A DNA stretch of 64,000 nucleotides from Streptomyces sp. AC558_RSS880 (lineage in GTDB: Bacteria; Actinomycetota; Actinomycetes; Streptomycetales; Streptomycetaceae). The stretch covers positions 217,894 to 281,893 of the forward strand of contig NZ_JAGMUJ010000130.1 in NCBI RefSeq assembly GCF_019049255.1. Direction: 5' to 3'. How positions within the stretch are numbered: the stretch's first letter is position 1; the number at the start of each line of letters is the position of its first letter. The notes beneath the pieces were generated by a model. That model had not been told where the DNA came from. It saw nothing but the letters and a program-made list of their open reading frames with translations, and ran no database searches. The position numbers were made by a program, and so were the translations under genes. Positions 7,632-17,093 of this stretch are shown here, in pieces.

Positions 7632-10370
7632 ATGGTCCGACTCACGGGTCGATCCCGGCCCCGGTCGTCCCTGCGGCCCGGTGCCGCGGCGTCCGTGCGA
7701 CGCCGGCGGGACGCAGACGGCCGCTCCCGGTGGCATCCGGCGGCAGGACTGCGGTCGGTGCTGAGCGGGCGCAGCGTCGCCGGACAGGTGTTCGTGCTGC
7801 ATCTGACGATCGTGCTGCTGCTGGTCGTGGCCGCCGTGGTCGCGCTGGTGCTCCAGGCCCAGCAGAACAGCGACGAGGAGGCCCGCAACCGCTCGCTCGC
7901 CGTCGCGGAGGCCTTCGCCAACTCGCCGGGCGTCGCCGAGGCGGTCCTCTCCCCCGATCCGACAACCACGCTGCAGAACCGCGCGGAAGCGGCCCGTGAG
8001 CGGACGGGGGTGGACTTCGTCGTCGTCATGAGCACCGAGGGCATCCGCTACACGCACCCCAGACCGGACCGCATCGGCAAGCGGTTCGTCGGCACGACCG
8101 AGCCCGCGCTGGCCGGTGAGCCGGTGGTCGAGGAGATCGACGGCACCATCGGCCGGCTGGTGCAGGCGGTGGTGCCGGTCACGGACCCGGACGGCACCGT
8201 GGTGGGACTCGTGTCGGCGGGCATCACGACCGAGCACGTCGGCGGAGCCGCCGCCGAACAGCTGCCGCTCGTGCTGAGCGCGGCGGCCGCCGCCCTGGCC
8301 CTGGCCACCTGGGGCGCGGCCCTGGTCAGCAGACGGCTGCTGCGCCAGACCCACGGCCTGGGCCCGCACGAGATGACCCGGATGTACGAGCACCACGACG
8401 CGGTACTGCACGCGGTGCGCGAGGGGGTCGTCATCGTCGACGGGGACGGGACGCTCATGCTCGCCAACGACGAGGCGCGCCGGCTGCTCGGCCTGCCCGA
8501 GGACGCCGAGGGCCGCCCCGTGTCGGACATCGGCCTGGACCCCGGCACCGCCGAGCTGCTGTCTTCGGGCCGCACCGCCACGGACGAGGTGCACCTGGTG
8601 GCCGACCGGCTGCTGGCGGTCAACCAGCGGCCCACCGACCGGGCGGGCGGCCCGCCCGGCAGTGTGGCCACGGTCCGCGACTCCACCGAGCTGCGCGCCC
8701 TGTCCGGCCGGGCGGAGGCGTCGCGCGAGCGGCTCAACATGCTGTACGACGCGGGGGTGAGCATCGGGACGAGCCTGGACGTCACCCGCACGGCCGAGGA
8801 ACTCGCCGAGCTGGCCGTGCCGCGGTTCGCCGACTTCGTCACGGTGGACCTGTTCGAGTCGGTGCTGGCCGGCGGCCACCCCGACGCGGCCGGCGTACTG
8901 CGCCGCGCGGCGTCGGCGGGGATCGGCGCGGACGCTCCGCTCTACCCCAAGGACGAGCGGATCCGCTTCGTCGCGTCGTCCCCGCAGGGCGTCAGCCTCG
9001 CCACCGGCCGGCCGGTCCTGGAGCCCCGGCTCGGCGAGGCGCCGGGCTGGCACGCACAGGACGTGGAGCGCTCCGGACAGGTCATGGAGTACGGCATCCA
9101 TTCGCTGATCACCGTGCCGCTGCGGGCCGGGGCGCTGGTGCTCGGGGTGGTCAGTCTCTGGCGTTCGCGGAAGGCGGAGCCGTTCGACACCGAGGAGCTG
9201 GCTCTCGCGGAGGAGCTGGTCGCCCGGGCCGCGGTCTCCATCGACAACGCCCGCCGTTACACGCGCGAGCACAGCATGGCGGTGACGCTCCAGCGGAGCC
9301 TGCTGCCGCGCACCCTGCCCGAGCAGAGCGCTCTGGAGATCGCCTACCGCTACCTTCCCGCGCAGGCCGGGGTGGGCGGGGACTGGTTCGACGTGCTGCC
9401 GCTGTCCGGAGCCCGGGTCGCGCTCGTGGTCGGCGACGTCGTCGGCCACGGTCTGCACGCGGCGGCCACGATGGGGCGGCTGCGCACGGCGGTGCACAAC
9501 TTCTCCGCCCTGGACCTCCCGCCCGACGAGCTCCTGGCCCTGCTCGACGAGCTGGTCGGGCGGATCGACCAGGACGAGGCGCAGGACGAGCAGAACGCAC
9601 CGGTGACGGGGGCGACCTGTCTGTACGCGGTCTACGACCCGGTCTCCCGGCGCTGCACCGTGGCCCGGGCGGGCCATCCGCCGCCGGCCGTGGTCCGCCC
9701 GGACGGCGGTGTGGAGTTCTGGGACGTGCCCGTCGGCCCCCCGCTGGGGCTCGGCGGCCTGCCGTTCGAGTCGGCCGAGCTGGAACTGCCGGAGGGCAGC
9801 CGGCTCGTCCTCTACACCGACGGACTGATCGAGGACCGCGGCCACGACATCGACGTCGGTCTGGAGCGGCTGCGCGAGGCGCTGTCCCGGGCCGGTGACT
9901 CCCCCGAGGACACGTGCAGGGTCGTCCTGGAGTCCCGCCGCCCGGCACGGGCCGGTGACGACATCGCGCTGCTCGTGGCGCGGACGCGGGCGCTGGCCGC
10001 CGGCCGGATCGCCCAGTGGCCGGTGCCGCCGGACCCGGCGGCCGTCGGCGAGGTGCGGGCGGCGGTCACCCGGAAGCTGGCCGAGTGGGGGCTGGACGAG
10101 CTGGCGTTCGGCACGGAGCTGATCCTGAGCGAGCTGGTCACCAACGCGCTCCGCTACGGCGGCGCCCCCATCCGGGTGCGGATGCTGTACGACCGCAACC
10201 TGATCTGCGAGGTCTACGACAGCAGCAGCACCGCGCCCCATCTGCGGTACGCGACCATGACGGACGAGGGCGGACGCGGCCTGTTCCTGGTGGCCCAGCT
10301 CGCCGAACGCTGGGGCACCCGCTACCTGCCCGCCGGCAAGGTCATCTGGGCGGAACAGCCCGTTCCGTGA
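7632..10370 (+). CDS. Membrane sensor SpoIIE-type serine phosphatase with PAS, GAF and ATPase domains
   Basis: A 912-aa multidomain protein. Domains in order: transmembrane segment about 52-75; extracytoplasmic sensor about 76-208 with the CitA/DcuS-like text THPRPDRIGKRFVGTTEPAL; transmembrane segment about 211-233; PAS about 250-355; GAF about 375-545; PP2C/SpoIIE phosphatase about 560-765 (GGDWFDVLPL, VVGDVVGHGLHAAA, ARAGHPPP, LYTDGLIEDR, GDDIALLV); and a C-terminal RsbW-like ATPase (ILSELVTNALRYG, DEGGRGLFLV). Such proteins dephosphorylate anti-anti-sigma factors and may carry their own kinase activity, coupling an external signal to a sigma factor. The cognate partners are not in the window. 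No clear ribosome-binding site precedes the ATG. Confidence 0.92.
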   Translation: MVRLTGRSRPRSSLRPGAAASVRRRRDADGRSRWHPAAGLRSVLSGRSVAGQVFVLHLTIVLLLVVAAVVALVLQAQQNSDEEARNRSLAVAEAFANSPGVAEAVLSPDPTTTLQNRAEAARERTGVDFVVVMSTEGIRYTHPRPDRIGKRFVGTTEPALAGEPVVEEIDGTIGRLVQAVVPVTDPDGTVVGLVSAGITTEHVGGAAAEQLPLVLSAAAAALALATWGAALVSRRLLRQTHGLGPHEMTRMYEHHDAVLHAVREGVVIVDGDGTLMLANDEARRLLGLPEDAEGRPVSDIGLDPGTAELLSSGRTATDEVHLVADRLLAVNQRPTDRAGGPPGSVATVRDSTELRALSGRAEASRERLNMLYDAGVSIGTSLDVTRTAEELAELAVPRFADFVTVDLFESVLAGGHPDAAGVLRRAASAGIGADAPLYPKDERIRFVASSPQGVSLATGRPVLEPRLGEAPGWHAQDVERSGQVMEYGIHSLITVPLRAGALVLGVVSLWRSRKAEPFDTEELALAEELVARAAVSIDNARRYTREHSMAVTLQRSLLPRTLPEQSALEIAYRYLPAQAGVGGDWFDVLPLSGARVALVVGDVVGHGLHAAATMGRLRTAVHNFSALDLPPDELLALLDELVGRIDQDEAQDEQNAPVTGATCLYAVYDPVSRRCTVARAGHPPPAVVRPDGGVEFWDVPVGPPLGLGGLPFESAELELPEGSRLVLYTDGLIEDRGHDIDVGLERLREALSRAGDSPEDTCRVVLESRRPARAGDDIALLVARTRALAAGRIAQWPVPPDPAAVGEVRAAVTRKLAEWGLDELAFGTELILSELVTNALRYGGAPIRVRMLYDRNLICEVYDSSSTAPHLRYATMTDEGGRGLFLVAQLAERWGTRYLPAGKVIWAEQPVP

Positions 10371-10393
10371 GACATAAGGGCACGTAGGGATAC

Positions 10394-10414
10394 CTCATAA
10401 GAGAGGCTTATGAG
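10394..10414. promoter_or_regulatory. Perfect 8-bp inverted repeat, possible operator
   Basis: CTCATAAG, a 5-base spacer AGAGG, then CTTATGAG. It is AT-rich against its surroundings and lies about 90 bases upstream of the ferredoxin reductase start, where a dimeric repressor or activator could bind. I do not recognise the cognate regulator. Confidence 0.5.
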
Positions 10415-10437
10415 TCCATAGACCGGACCCGCGTACC

Positions 10438-10454
10438 AGGTAAGGCATGCCTCA
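10438..10454 (+). promoter_or_regulatory. Iron-box-like site (DmdR/IdeR type)
   Basis: The 17 bases AGGTAAGGCATGCCTCA match the core of the Streptomyces/mycobacterial iron box (AGGTTAGGCTCACCTAA) at 12 positions and contain the palindrome AGGCATGCCT. A further TTTAGGCTT follows directly. This would place the reductase gene at 10505 under iron repression. The assignment is by motif likeness only. Confidence 0.45.
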
Positions 10455-10504
10455 GTTTAGGCTTCCCACCGAGTCGCCTGTCATCACTCGAAGGGAACCT
10501 GACC

Positions 10505-11869
10505 ATGCCCCGCCCCCTGCGGGTAGCCATCGTCGGATCCGGCCCCGCCGGGATCTACGCCGCCGACGCCCTGCTCAAGTCCGACGTGGCCGCCGAACCG
10601 GGCGTGTCCATCGACATCTTCGAGCGCATGCCGGCACCGTTCGGACTGATCCGGTACGGCGTCGCCCCCGACCACCCGCGGATCAAGGGCATCATCACGG
10701 CCCTGCACCAAGTGCTCGACAAGCCGCAGATACGGCTGTTCGGCAATGTGGACTACGGCACCGACGTCCACCTCGACGATCTGCGCACGTTCTACGACGG
10801 TGTGATCTTCGCCACCGGCGCCACGGCCGACCGCGCGCTGGACGTGCCCGGCATCGACCTCGACGGCTCCTACGGCGCCGCGGACTTCGTCTCCTGGTAC
10901 GACGGCCACCCGGACGTGCCGCGCACCTGGCCCCTCCAGGCCGAGAAGGTCGCCGTGCTCGGCGTCGGCAACGTCGCCCTCGACGTGGCCCGCATCCTGG
11001 CCAAGACGGCCGACGAACTGCTGCCCACCGAGATCCCGCCGAACGTCTACGAGGGCCTGAAGGCCAACAAGGCGGTGGAGATCCACGTCTTCGGCCGCCG
11101 CGGCCCGGCGCAGGCGAAGTTCAGCCCGATGGAGCTGCGGGAGCTGGACCACTCCCCCACCATCGAGGTCATCGTCGACCCCGAGGACATCGACTACGAC
11201 GACGGTTCGATCGCCACCCGGCGCGGCAACAAGCAGGCCGACATGGTCGCCAAGACCCTGGAGAACTGGGCGATCCGCGACGCCGGCGACCGTCCGCACA
11301 AGCTGTTCCTGCACTTCTTCGAGTCGCCCACCGAGATCCTCGGTGAGGACGGCAAGGTCGTCGGCCTGCGCACCGAGCGCACCGAACTCAACGGCACCGG
11401 CAACGTCAAGGGGACCGGCGAGTTCAAGGACTGGGACGTCAGCGCGGTCTACCGGGCCGTGGGCTACCTCTCCGACAAGCTCCCCAAGCTGCCCTGGGAC
11501 ATCGGCTCCGGCACGGTCCCGGACGAGGGCGGGCGCGTCATCCAGGAGACCGGCGAGCACCTGGACTCCACGTACGTCACCGGCTGGATCCGGCGCGGTC
11601 CGGTGGGCCTGATCGGCCACACCAAGGGCGACGCCAACGAGACGGTGGGGAACCTGCTGGAGGACTACGCGGGCGGCCGGCTCCAGACCCCCGCGTCGCC
11701 GGACCCGGAGGCCGTGGACGCGTTCCTCGCCGAACGCGGCATCCGCTTCACCACCTGGGACGGCTGGTACCGCCTGGACGCCGCGGAGAAGGCGCTGGGC
11801 GAGCCGCAGGGCCGTGAACGCGTGAAGCTCGTGGAGCGCGAGGACATGCTGCGCGAGAGCGGCGCCTGA
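10505..11869 (+). CDS. FAD-dependent NADPH-ferredoxin reductase (adrenodoxin reductase/FprA type)
   Basis: 454 aa, the normal length for FprA-like enzymes. The FAD dinucleotide motif VGSGPAG is at residues 10-16, followed by the family text PAPFGLIRYGVAPDHP. The NADP-binding region has LGVGNVALDVARIL around 155-170, and VFGRRGPAQAKFS is also diagnostic. The C-terminal GWIRRGPVGLIGHTKGDA closes the FAD site. The enzyme passes electrons from NADPH to ferredoxin, for cytochromes P450, iron release or Fe-S work. Ribosome-binding site AAGGGA. It is monocistronic: an iron-box-like site lies upstream and a very strong terminator downstream. Confidence 0.92.
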   Translation: MPRPLRVAIVGSGPAGIYAADALLKSDVAAEPGVSIDIFERMPAPFGLIRYGVAPDHPRIKGIITALHQVLDKPQIRLFGNVDYGTDVHLDDLRTFYDGVIFATGATADRALDVPGIDLDGSYGAADFVSWYDGHPDVPRTWPLQAEKVAVLGVGNVALDVARILAKTADELLPTEIPPNVYEGLKANKAVEIHVFGRRGPAQAKFSPMELRELDHSPTIEVIVDPEDIDYDDGSIATRRGNKQADMVAKTLENWAIRDAGDRPHKLFLHFFESPTEILGEDGKVVGLRTERTELNGTGNVKGTGEFKDWDVSAVYRAVGYLSDKLPKLPWDIGSGTVPDEGGRVIQETGEHLDSTYVTGWIRRGPVGLIGHTKGDANETVGNLLEDYAGGRLQTPASPDPEAVDAFLAERGIRFTTWDGWYRLDAAEKALGEPQGRERVKLVEREDMLRESGA

Positions 11870-11890
11870 CCTCCCGCCCCAAGGGCCCAC

Positions 11891-11939
11891 CGCCGAGCGC
11901 CCGTCAGGTCCGTTCCCCGGACCTGACGGGCGCTCGGCG
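11891..11939. terminator. Perfect 22-bp stem-loop terminator
   Basis: Arms at 11891-11912 and 11918-11939 are perfectly complementary around the loop TTCCC. It lies 22 bases after the ferredoxin reductase stop. There is no T-run, but the stem is one of the strongest in the window. Confidence 0.85.
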
Positions 11940-12061
11940 CGTCCACGGCCGTCAGCGCGCTCACCCCGGAGGGTGAAAACGGCGGCGCATTGTGTACGAT
12001 CCGATCCTTCACTGAAACACCACATGACCTTCACAGAAGAGTCATGCAGGGGGATGAGTTC

Positions 12062-12559
12062 ATGCGCATACGCACTGCCGCCGTCGCCACCACCGCCGCC
12101 GCGGGCGCGCTGGCCGCGCTGACGGCCGTTCCGGCCCAGGCCGCCGAGTACACCTCCGCGCTGAAGGTGCGCGGCATCCAGTACGACGCGCCCGGCGGCG
12201 ACTCCAACCGGTGCTCCGGGGGCAACACCCACCAGGAGTATCTGACGATCAAGAACTACTCGTCGTCGAAGACGGTCGACCTCAAGGGTTACCTCGTCAA
12301 GGACGCCGCCGGGAACAGATTCGTCTTCACCGCCCATCACCACCTCCAGCCCGGCGACTACGTGAAGCTGCGCGGCGGCAACGGCACCGACTCCGACAAG
12401 TACAACGTCGTCTACCGCGACAACTGCAACTTCATGTGGAACAACGACAAGGACACCATCTACCTCGTCAAGCCGACGGGCAGCCGGGCCGACGTGCACG
12501 CGTACACCGCGCGCGGCTCCGACCCGGACGGCAACGGGTACGTGTCGTTCCACAAGTGA
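12062..12559 (+). CDS. Secreted lamin-tail domain protein (165 aa)
   Basis: A Sec signal peptide covers about residues 1-30 (MRIRTAAVATTAAAGALA... cleavage near AQA-AEY). The mature part is a single lamin-tail (LTD) immunoglobulin-like domain: QEYLTIKNYSSSKTVDLKGY, FTAHHHLQPGDYVKL, DTIYLVKPTGSRAD. Two Cys residues (NRCSGG and DNCNFMW) could form a disulfide. LTD domains in bacteria are often linked to surface or DNA binding; the role here is unknown. The ATG at 12062 has AGGGGGA upstream; an ATG at 12044 is in frame but less well placed. Confidence 0.85.
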   Translation: MRIRTAAVATTAAAGALAALTAVPAQAAEYTSALKVRGIQYDAPGGDSNRCSGGNTHQEYLTIKNYSSSKTVDLKGYLVKDAAGNRFVFTAHHHLQPGDYVKLRGGNGTDSDKYNVVYRDNCNFMWNNDKDTIYLVKPTGSRADVHAYTARGSDPDGNGYVSFHK

Positions 12560-12574
12560 TCCGGCGCCCGGCGG

Positions 12575-14944
12575 TCAGTCCGGGAGGGCCAGACGGTCCG
12601 TCTCCCCCGGGTGGAGGCGGACCGTGCGGTCCGGGAGGTGGACCTCGATCGGGGAGCGGCCGGAGGAGGGCACCGCGACCTCCAGCAGGCCGTGTTCCAG
12701 CCGCAGCCGGACACCCCAGTGACCGTGGTAGCGCAGGGTGAAGCCGTAGGAGGAGAGCTCGGGCAGGGGCACCGGGTCGAGCCACAGGGCTCCGCCGCGG
12801 GTCTCCAGACCGGTCAGTCCCCGCTGGACGAGGTCGAGGGTGCCGGCCATGGCGCCGAGGTGGATGCCCTCCCCGGTGGTACCGCCCTGGATGTCGGCGA
12901 TGTCCGCCTGGAGGGCCTCCTGGCAGAACTTCCAGGCGTCCGCGCGCCGGGCCCTGGCCAGCACCCAGCCGTGGACCAGGCCGCTGAGGGTGGAGCCGTG
13001 GCTGGTGCGGTGCAGGTAGTGGTCGACCGTGCGCCGCCAGGTCCGTTCGTCCAGGCTCATCCCCAGCCTGCGGAAGATCCCCTGGAGTTCGGCGGGCGAG
13101 AAGAGGTAGCCCAGCATCAGGACGTCCGCCTGCTTGGACGCCTGGTACCGGTTGACGGTGTCGCCCTCGGCCTCCAGCAGCCGGTCCAGGCGCCGGATGT
13201 CGCCGTAGCGGTGCCGGTAGCCCCGCCAGTCGAGTTCGGCGAGTTCGCCGTAGCCCTCGAACTGGCTGATGACGCCGTGGTGGAGGGGGACGTGGAGGGT
13301 GCGGGAGACCTCCTCCCACTTCTCCAGTTCCCTCGCGTCCAGTCCGGTCCGCTCGGCGAGTTCACGGCGGCGCGGCTCGGGCAGACCGCGCAGCACGTCC
13401 AGGGTGCGGGCGAGCACCCAGGCGGCCGTGACATTGGTGTACGCGTTGTCGTCGAGGCCCGGTTCGGTGGCGTCCGGGTAGGCGTCGTGGTACTCGTCGG
13501 GGCCGACCACGCCCTTGATGCGGTAGCGGCCCAGCCGGTCGTCGAAGGTGGCGGAGTCCGCCCAGAAGCGGGAGATGTTCAGCAGCATCTCGGCGCCCTT
13601 GGTCTGCAGGAACTCCTGGTCGCCGCTGGCCTCGCAGTACTGCCAGACGTTGTACGCGATCGCCGACCCCACGTGGTGCTGGAGGTGGGAGTGGTCGGGC
13701 AGCCAGCGGCCGGAGCGGGGGTTGAGGTGCAGCTGCTGGGTCTCCTCCCGGCCGTCGCTGCCGCTCTGCCAGGGGTACATCGCGCCGTGGCGCCCGGCGT
13801 CCCGGGCGGCGGTGCGGGCGCGCTCCAGACGCCGGTGACGGTGGTGCAGCAGCGCGCGGGAGATCTCGGGGAAGTGCAGGTTGAGGTACGGCAGGACGAA
13901 CAGCTCGTCCCAGAAGACGTGCCCCCGGTACGCCTCGCCGTGCAGCCCCCGGGCCGGGACCCCCACGTCCAGGTCCGCGGTGTGCGGGGAGAGGGTCTGC
14001 AGGACGTGGAAGAGGTGCAGCCGCAGGATGCGGCCCGCCTCGCCGGGTACGTCCAGTTCGGCCCGGCGCCACAGCTGGGCCCAGGCCGTCAGGTGCGGCG
14101 GGAGCAGCTCGTCGAAGCCGCCCGCCCGGACCACCCGGTCGACGGCGGCGTGCAGCGGGTCGCTGATCGCGGGGTCGCGGGAGGTGTGCAGGGCGATGAT
14201 CTTGTCGACGGTGACGGTGTCTCCGGCGGCCAGGTCCAGACGGGTGCTCTGCAGGGCGCGCGGGCGGTCGTGCCGGTTCGTGACGGGCCCGGGTGCCGTC
14301 AGCCGGGCGGCGAGCGCGATCCGGACGTCCGAGGTGCGGGTGCGGCAGCGCAGCCACACCGTGTCCGCGGCGGCCGTGCCGGTGAGCACGTGGGTCAGAT
14401 GACGGCCGTCCAGCTCCCGGTAGCGCGGCACCCCGGCGTTGGTGACGTCGCCGTCGAGCGCCGCCTCGGTCTCCAGGGTGCCGGAGAAGCCCTCGGCGGT
14501 GAACTCCGTGCGCAGGCCCGCCAGATGGGGGTCGGCCATGTGCACGAAGCGGTGCTGGCGCACCAGGAGCGTCCGTCCGGCGCCGAGGCCGTACCGCGTC
14601 CTGCGCTCCAGGAGTCCCGAGGACAGGTGCAGGGTCTCACCGTGGTCGAGCACGGGTGCGGTGTCGGGGGTGAGCCAGGGCTCGCCGGGGAGCCGGAAGC
14701 GCAGCGGCAGCCAGTTGGGCAGGTTGACCATGTCCTCGTTCTCGACGTGCCGTCCGGCGACCTCGGAGACGAGCCGGTTGTAGACGCCGGCCGCGTACGT
14801 GCCCGGGTAGTGCACCTCGTCCGCGGAACACTCCGGCAGCGCGCCCCGGGTGGCGAAGTATCCGTTGCCGAGGGTGCACAGCGACTCCCGCAGGCGCGCG
14901 TCGGCGGGATCGTAGCCCTCGTGCTCCCAGGTCCAGCCCGTCAC
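12575..14944 (-). CDS. Glycoside hydrolase family 65 disaccharide phosphorylase
   Basis: 789 aa, usual for GH65 maltose/trehalose/kojibiose phosphorylases. The order is an N-terminal beta-sandwich (GNGYFATRGALPE), a linker, then the (alpha/alpha)6 catalytic barrel with RGLHGEAYRGHVFWDELFVL. GVVGPDEYH contains the probable catalytic acid Glu484. KQADVLML and HGSTLSGLVHGW follow. The enzyme should release beta-glucose-1-phosphate from an alpha-glucobiose; the linkage cannot be told from the sequence. The GTG at 14944 is chosen because GGGAGGAG lies about 8 bases upstream. Unlike the second GH65 at 36818, it has no adjacent phosphoglucomutase gene, so its beta-G1P may be handled by that distant HAD enzyme. 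Confidence 0.9.
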   Translation of the reverse strand: MTGWTWEHEGYDPADARLRESLCTLGNGYFATRGALPECSADEVHYPGTYAAGVYNRLVSEVAGRHVENEDMVNLPNWLPLRFRLPGEPWLTPDTAPVLDHGETLHLSSGLLERRTRYGLGAGRTLLVRQHRFVHMADPHLAGLRTEFTAEGFSGTLETEAALDGDVTNAGVPRYRELDGRHLTHVLTGTAAADTVWLRCRTRTSDVRIALAARLTAPGPVTNRHDRPRALQSTRLDLAAGDTVTVDKIIALHTSRDPAISDPLHAAVDRVVRAGGFDELLPPHLTAWAQLWRRAELDVPGEAGRILRLHLFHVLQTLSPHTADLDVGVPARGLHGEAYRGHVFWDELFVLPYLNLHFPEISRALLHHRHRRLERARTAARDAGRHGAMYPWQSGSDGREETQQLHLNPRSGRWLPDHSHLQHHVGSAIAYNVWQYCEASGDQEFLQTKGAEMLLNISRFWADSATFDDRLGRYRIKGVVGPDEYHDAYPDATEPGLDDNAYTNVTAAWVLARTLDVLRGLPEPRRRELAERTGLDARELEKWEEVSRTLHVPLHHGVISQFEGYGELAELDWRGYRHRYGDIRRLDRLLEAEGDTVNRYQASKQADVLMLGYLFSPAELQGIFRRLGMSLDERTWRRTVDHYLHRTSHGSTLSGLVHGWVLARARRADAWKFCQEALQADIADIQGGTTGEGIHLGAMAGTLDLVQRGLTGLETRGGALWLDPVPLPELSSYGFTLRYHGHWGVRLRLEHGLLEVAVPSSGRSPIEVHLPDRTVRLHPGETDRLALPD

Positions 14945-15121
14945 TGCGACGCTCCTCCCGCCGACGGCTGCCGTGCGGCTCCGCGCCGCGGCGGTCCGTC
15001 CCCGATCCGTCACCGACGGTGAAACCCGCGCCGGTCGTGGACGGACGGCAGCCGCGGCCCGCGGCCGACCACCGGAGTACCCGTGGCGGGTGTCCGGCAC
15101 ACACCGGCCGGCGGGAGCCGC

Positions 15122-16852
15122 CTACCGCTCCCCCACCGGCACGCGCCACAGCAGGGTGGTGCCCCGGCCGGCGGAGCCGGTGACGTCGAACGTGCCGCCC
15201 AGACGTTCCGCGCGCTCGGCCATGTTGCGCAGCCCGCTGCGGCGGCCCCCGTCCGGAACGCCCACGCCGTTGTCCGCGACCGTCAGCCGCACCTCGCGTC
15301 CGTCGGTCTCGAGCACCACCTCGGCGCGGTCGGCGCGGGCGTGCCGGGCGATGTTGGTCAGCGCCTCGGAGAGCACGGCCACCAGATGGTCGGCGGCCTC
15401 CTTGGGGACGTGGGTGTCGATCAGGCCCTCCATCCGCACGCTCGGGGGGAAGCCCAGCACGGGTGCGGCCTCGCCGACCACCCGTACGGCGCGGGCCCGC
15501 AGGCCGGTTCCGCCCGCGCCCTCGTCGGCGGGCGAGCGCAGGCCGAAGATGGTCGACCGGATGATCTTGATGGTCTCGTCCAGGTCGTCCACGGCCCGCA
15601 GCACCCGCTCCGAGGCCTCCTTGTGCTCGATGAACCGGCCGGCGCTCTGCAGCGTCATGCCGGTGGCGAACAGCCGTTGGATCGCCAGGTCGTGCAGATC
15701 GCGGGCGATCCGGTCGCGGTCCTCGAGCACGGCGATCTGCTCGGCGTCCTGGCGGCGTTCCGCCAGCTCCATCGCCACGGCCGCCTGGGCGGCGAACCCC
15801 CGCAGCGGTTCGATCTCCTTCTCCGTGAACGCGTTGCGGTCCGCGGCCCGCACCAGCAGGACGATGCCGCGCACGCCCTCGCCCGACCCGATGGGCACGG
15901 CGACCGCCGGACCGAGGTCCGTGTACCGCTGGGGGCCCGGGAAGGCCCGGTCGTCGCGCGCGATGTCCGCGCTGATGACGGGAGCGGCGCTGGTGAAGGC
16001 GCGGCCCAGCAGGCTGTCGTCGACGGGCACGACGAGCCCGCGGTGGGTGTCCGCGCCCTGCCCGATGGCCAGTTCCACGGTCAGTGAGTCGGTGTCGGCC
16101 ATGGGCACCGCGACCGCTGCGAGGGCGGCCCCGGTGATCTCCCGGGCGCGTTCGGCGATGAGCAGGAGCGCCGCGCCGCGTTCGCTGCCGGACATCAGTC
16201 CGTGGGTGATCTCGGCGTTGGCCCGCAGCCACCGCTCGCGCAGCCGGGACTCCTCGTACAGGCGGGCGTTGTCGATGGCGACGCCGGCGGCGACCGCGAG
16301 GGTGGACAGGACCGACTCGTCCTCCTCGTCGAAGTGCGCCCCGCCCCGCTTCTCGGTCAGGTACAGGTTGCCGAAGACCTGGTCGCGGACCCGGATGGGG
16401 ACCCCGAGGAAGGTGTTCATCGGCGGGTGGTGGGGCGGGAATCCGTACGAGGCGGGGTGGTCGGAGAGTTTCGGCACCCGCAGCGGCTCGGGACGGCGGA
16501 TCAGCTCGCCGAGGATGCCGTGGCCCTCGGGGTAGTGGCCGATGCGGGCGATCGCCTCCTCGCTGACCCCGACGGTGTGGAAGGCGGACAGCCGCCTGCC
16601 GTCCGGGCCGATCACGCCCAGTGCGGCGTACTCCGCGTCCACCAGCGCCGCCGCGGCCTCGACGATGCTGTGCAGCGCCTGCTCCAGGTCGAGTTCCCGG
16701 CCGACCGAGAGAACGGCCTCCAGCAGACTGTGCACCCGGTCGCGGGTGCCACGGGCCGCGTCGATCCGCGCCTGGAGCTCCTCCAGCAGCTCGTCGAGCC
16801 TCAGCTGCGGTAGCCGTACGCGGGCGTCCCCGTCCCGCTCGGAGCCTGCCAC
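15122..16852 (-). CDS. DevS/DosS-like GAF-GAF sensor histidine kinase, orphan
   Basis: 576 aa: a coiled coil about 15-50, GAF-A about 55-205, GAF-B about 225-370, HisKA_3 dimerisation (DRDRIARDLHDLAIQRLF, phospho-accepting His in RDLHD), then HATPase (LSEALTNIARHA, VADNGVGVP, GLRNMAERAERLGG). GAF-A carries YGFPPHHPPMNTFLGVP (His141/142) where DevS/DosS bind heme, and the strongly conserved DQVFGNLYLTEKRGGAHF. It probably senses O2, NO or redox state. No response regulator is in the window. It is divergent from the flavohemoprotein gene, which carries a DosR-box-like site. GTG start with GGGAGG 7 bases upstream. Confidence 0.88.
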   Translation of the reverse strand: MAGSERDGDARVRLPQLRLDELLEELQARIDAARGTRDRVHSLLEAVLSVGRELDLEQALHSIVEAAAALVDAEYAALGVIGPDGRRLSAFHTVGVSEEAIARIGHYPEGHGILGELIRRPEPLRVPKLSDHPASYGFPPHHPPMNTFLGVPIRVRDQVFGNLYLTEKRGGAHFDEEDESVLSTLAVAAGVAIDNARLYEESRLRERWLRANAEITHGLMSGSERGAALLLIAERAREITGAALAAVAVPMADTDSLTVELAIGQGADTHRGLVVPVDDSLLGRAFTSAAPVISADIARDDRAFPGPQRYTDLGPAVAVPIGSGEGVRGIVLLVRAADRNAFTEKEIEPLRGFAAQAAVAMELAERRQDAEQIAVLEDRDRIARDLHDLAIQRLFATGMTLQSAGRFIEHKEASERVLRAVDDLDETIKIIRSTIFGLRSPADEGAGGTGLRARAVRVVGEAAPVLGFPPSVRMEGLIDTHVPKEAADHLVAVLSEALTNIARHARADRAEVVLETDGREVRLTVADNGVGVPDGGRRSGLRNMAERAERLGGTFDVTGSAGRGTTLLWRVPVGER

Positions 16853-17056
16853 CCGGATGCCTCCCGTCCCCTCGTCCGACGCCGTCGCCCGGCGGCCACC
16901 CGGCCGGCGCCCCGGTAACGGTCCAGTGAACGTGACGGTACGGCATGGGCCGGGCGGCCGGGCCGGCGGGGATCACGGGCGGGCGGCCGCCCACTGCGCC
17001 GGACGGGCCGACCGGCCCTGTCCCGCGACCGGCCTCCGGGGCCGGAGGTCCCTTCC

Positions 17057-17076
17057 TGCGGGACGACGGTCCCGCA
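17057..17076. promoter_or_regulatory. DosR/DevR-box-like palindrome
   Basis: TGCGGGAC, 4 bases, GTCCCGCA: the arms and the 4-base spacing match the DosR consensus TTSGGGAC-N4-GTCCCSAA except at one base per end. It lies about 110-130 bases upstream of the flavohemoprotein start and within the region divergent from a DevS-like kinase. Motif likeness only; a GC-rich palindrome could also be a chance hairpin. Confidence 0.4.
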
Positions 17077-17093
17077 CTGCCCCCGACGACCCC

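Noticed and set aside
7278..10241. 987-residue open frame antisense to the SpoIIE-type phosphatase
   Set aside because: It covers the phosphatase gene in the opposite sense, is full of low-complexity Arg/Gly/Val-His text and has no domain. Long antisense frames are expected in high-GC DNA. The same holds for 12611-15022, 26974-29859, 36827-39541 and 43952-46327.
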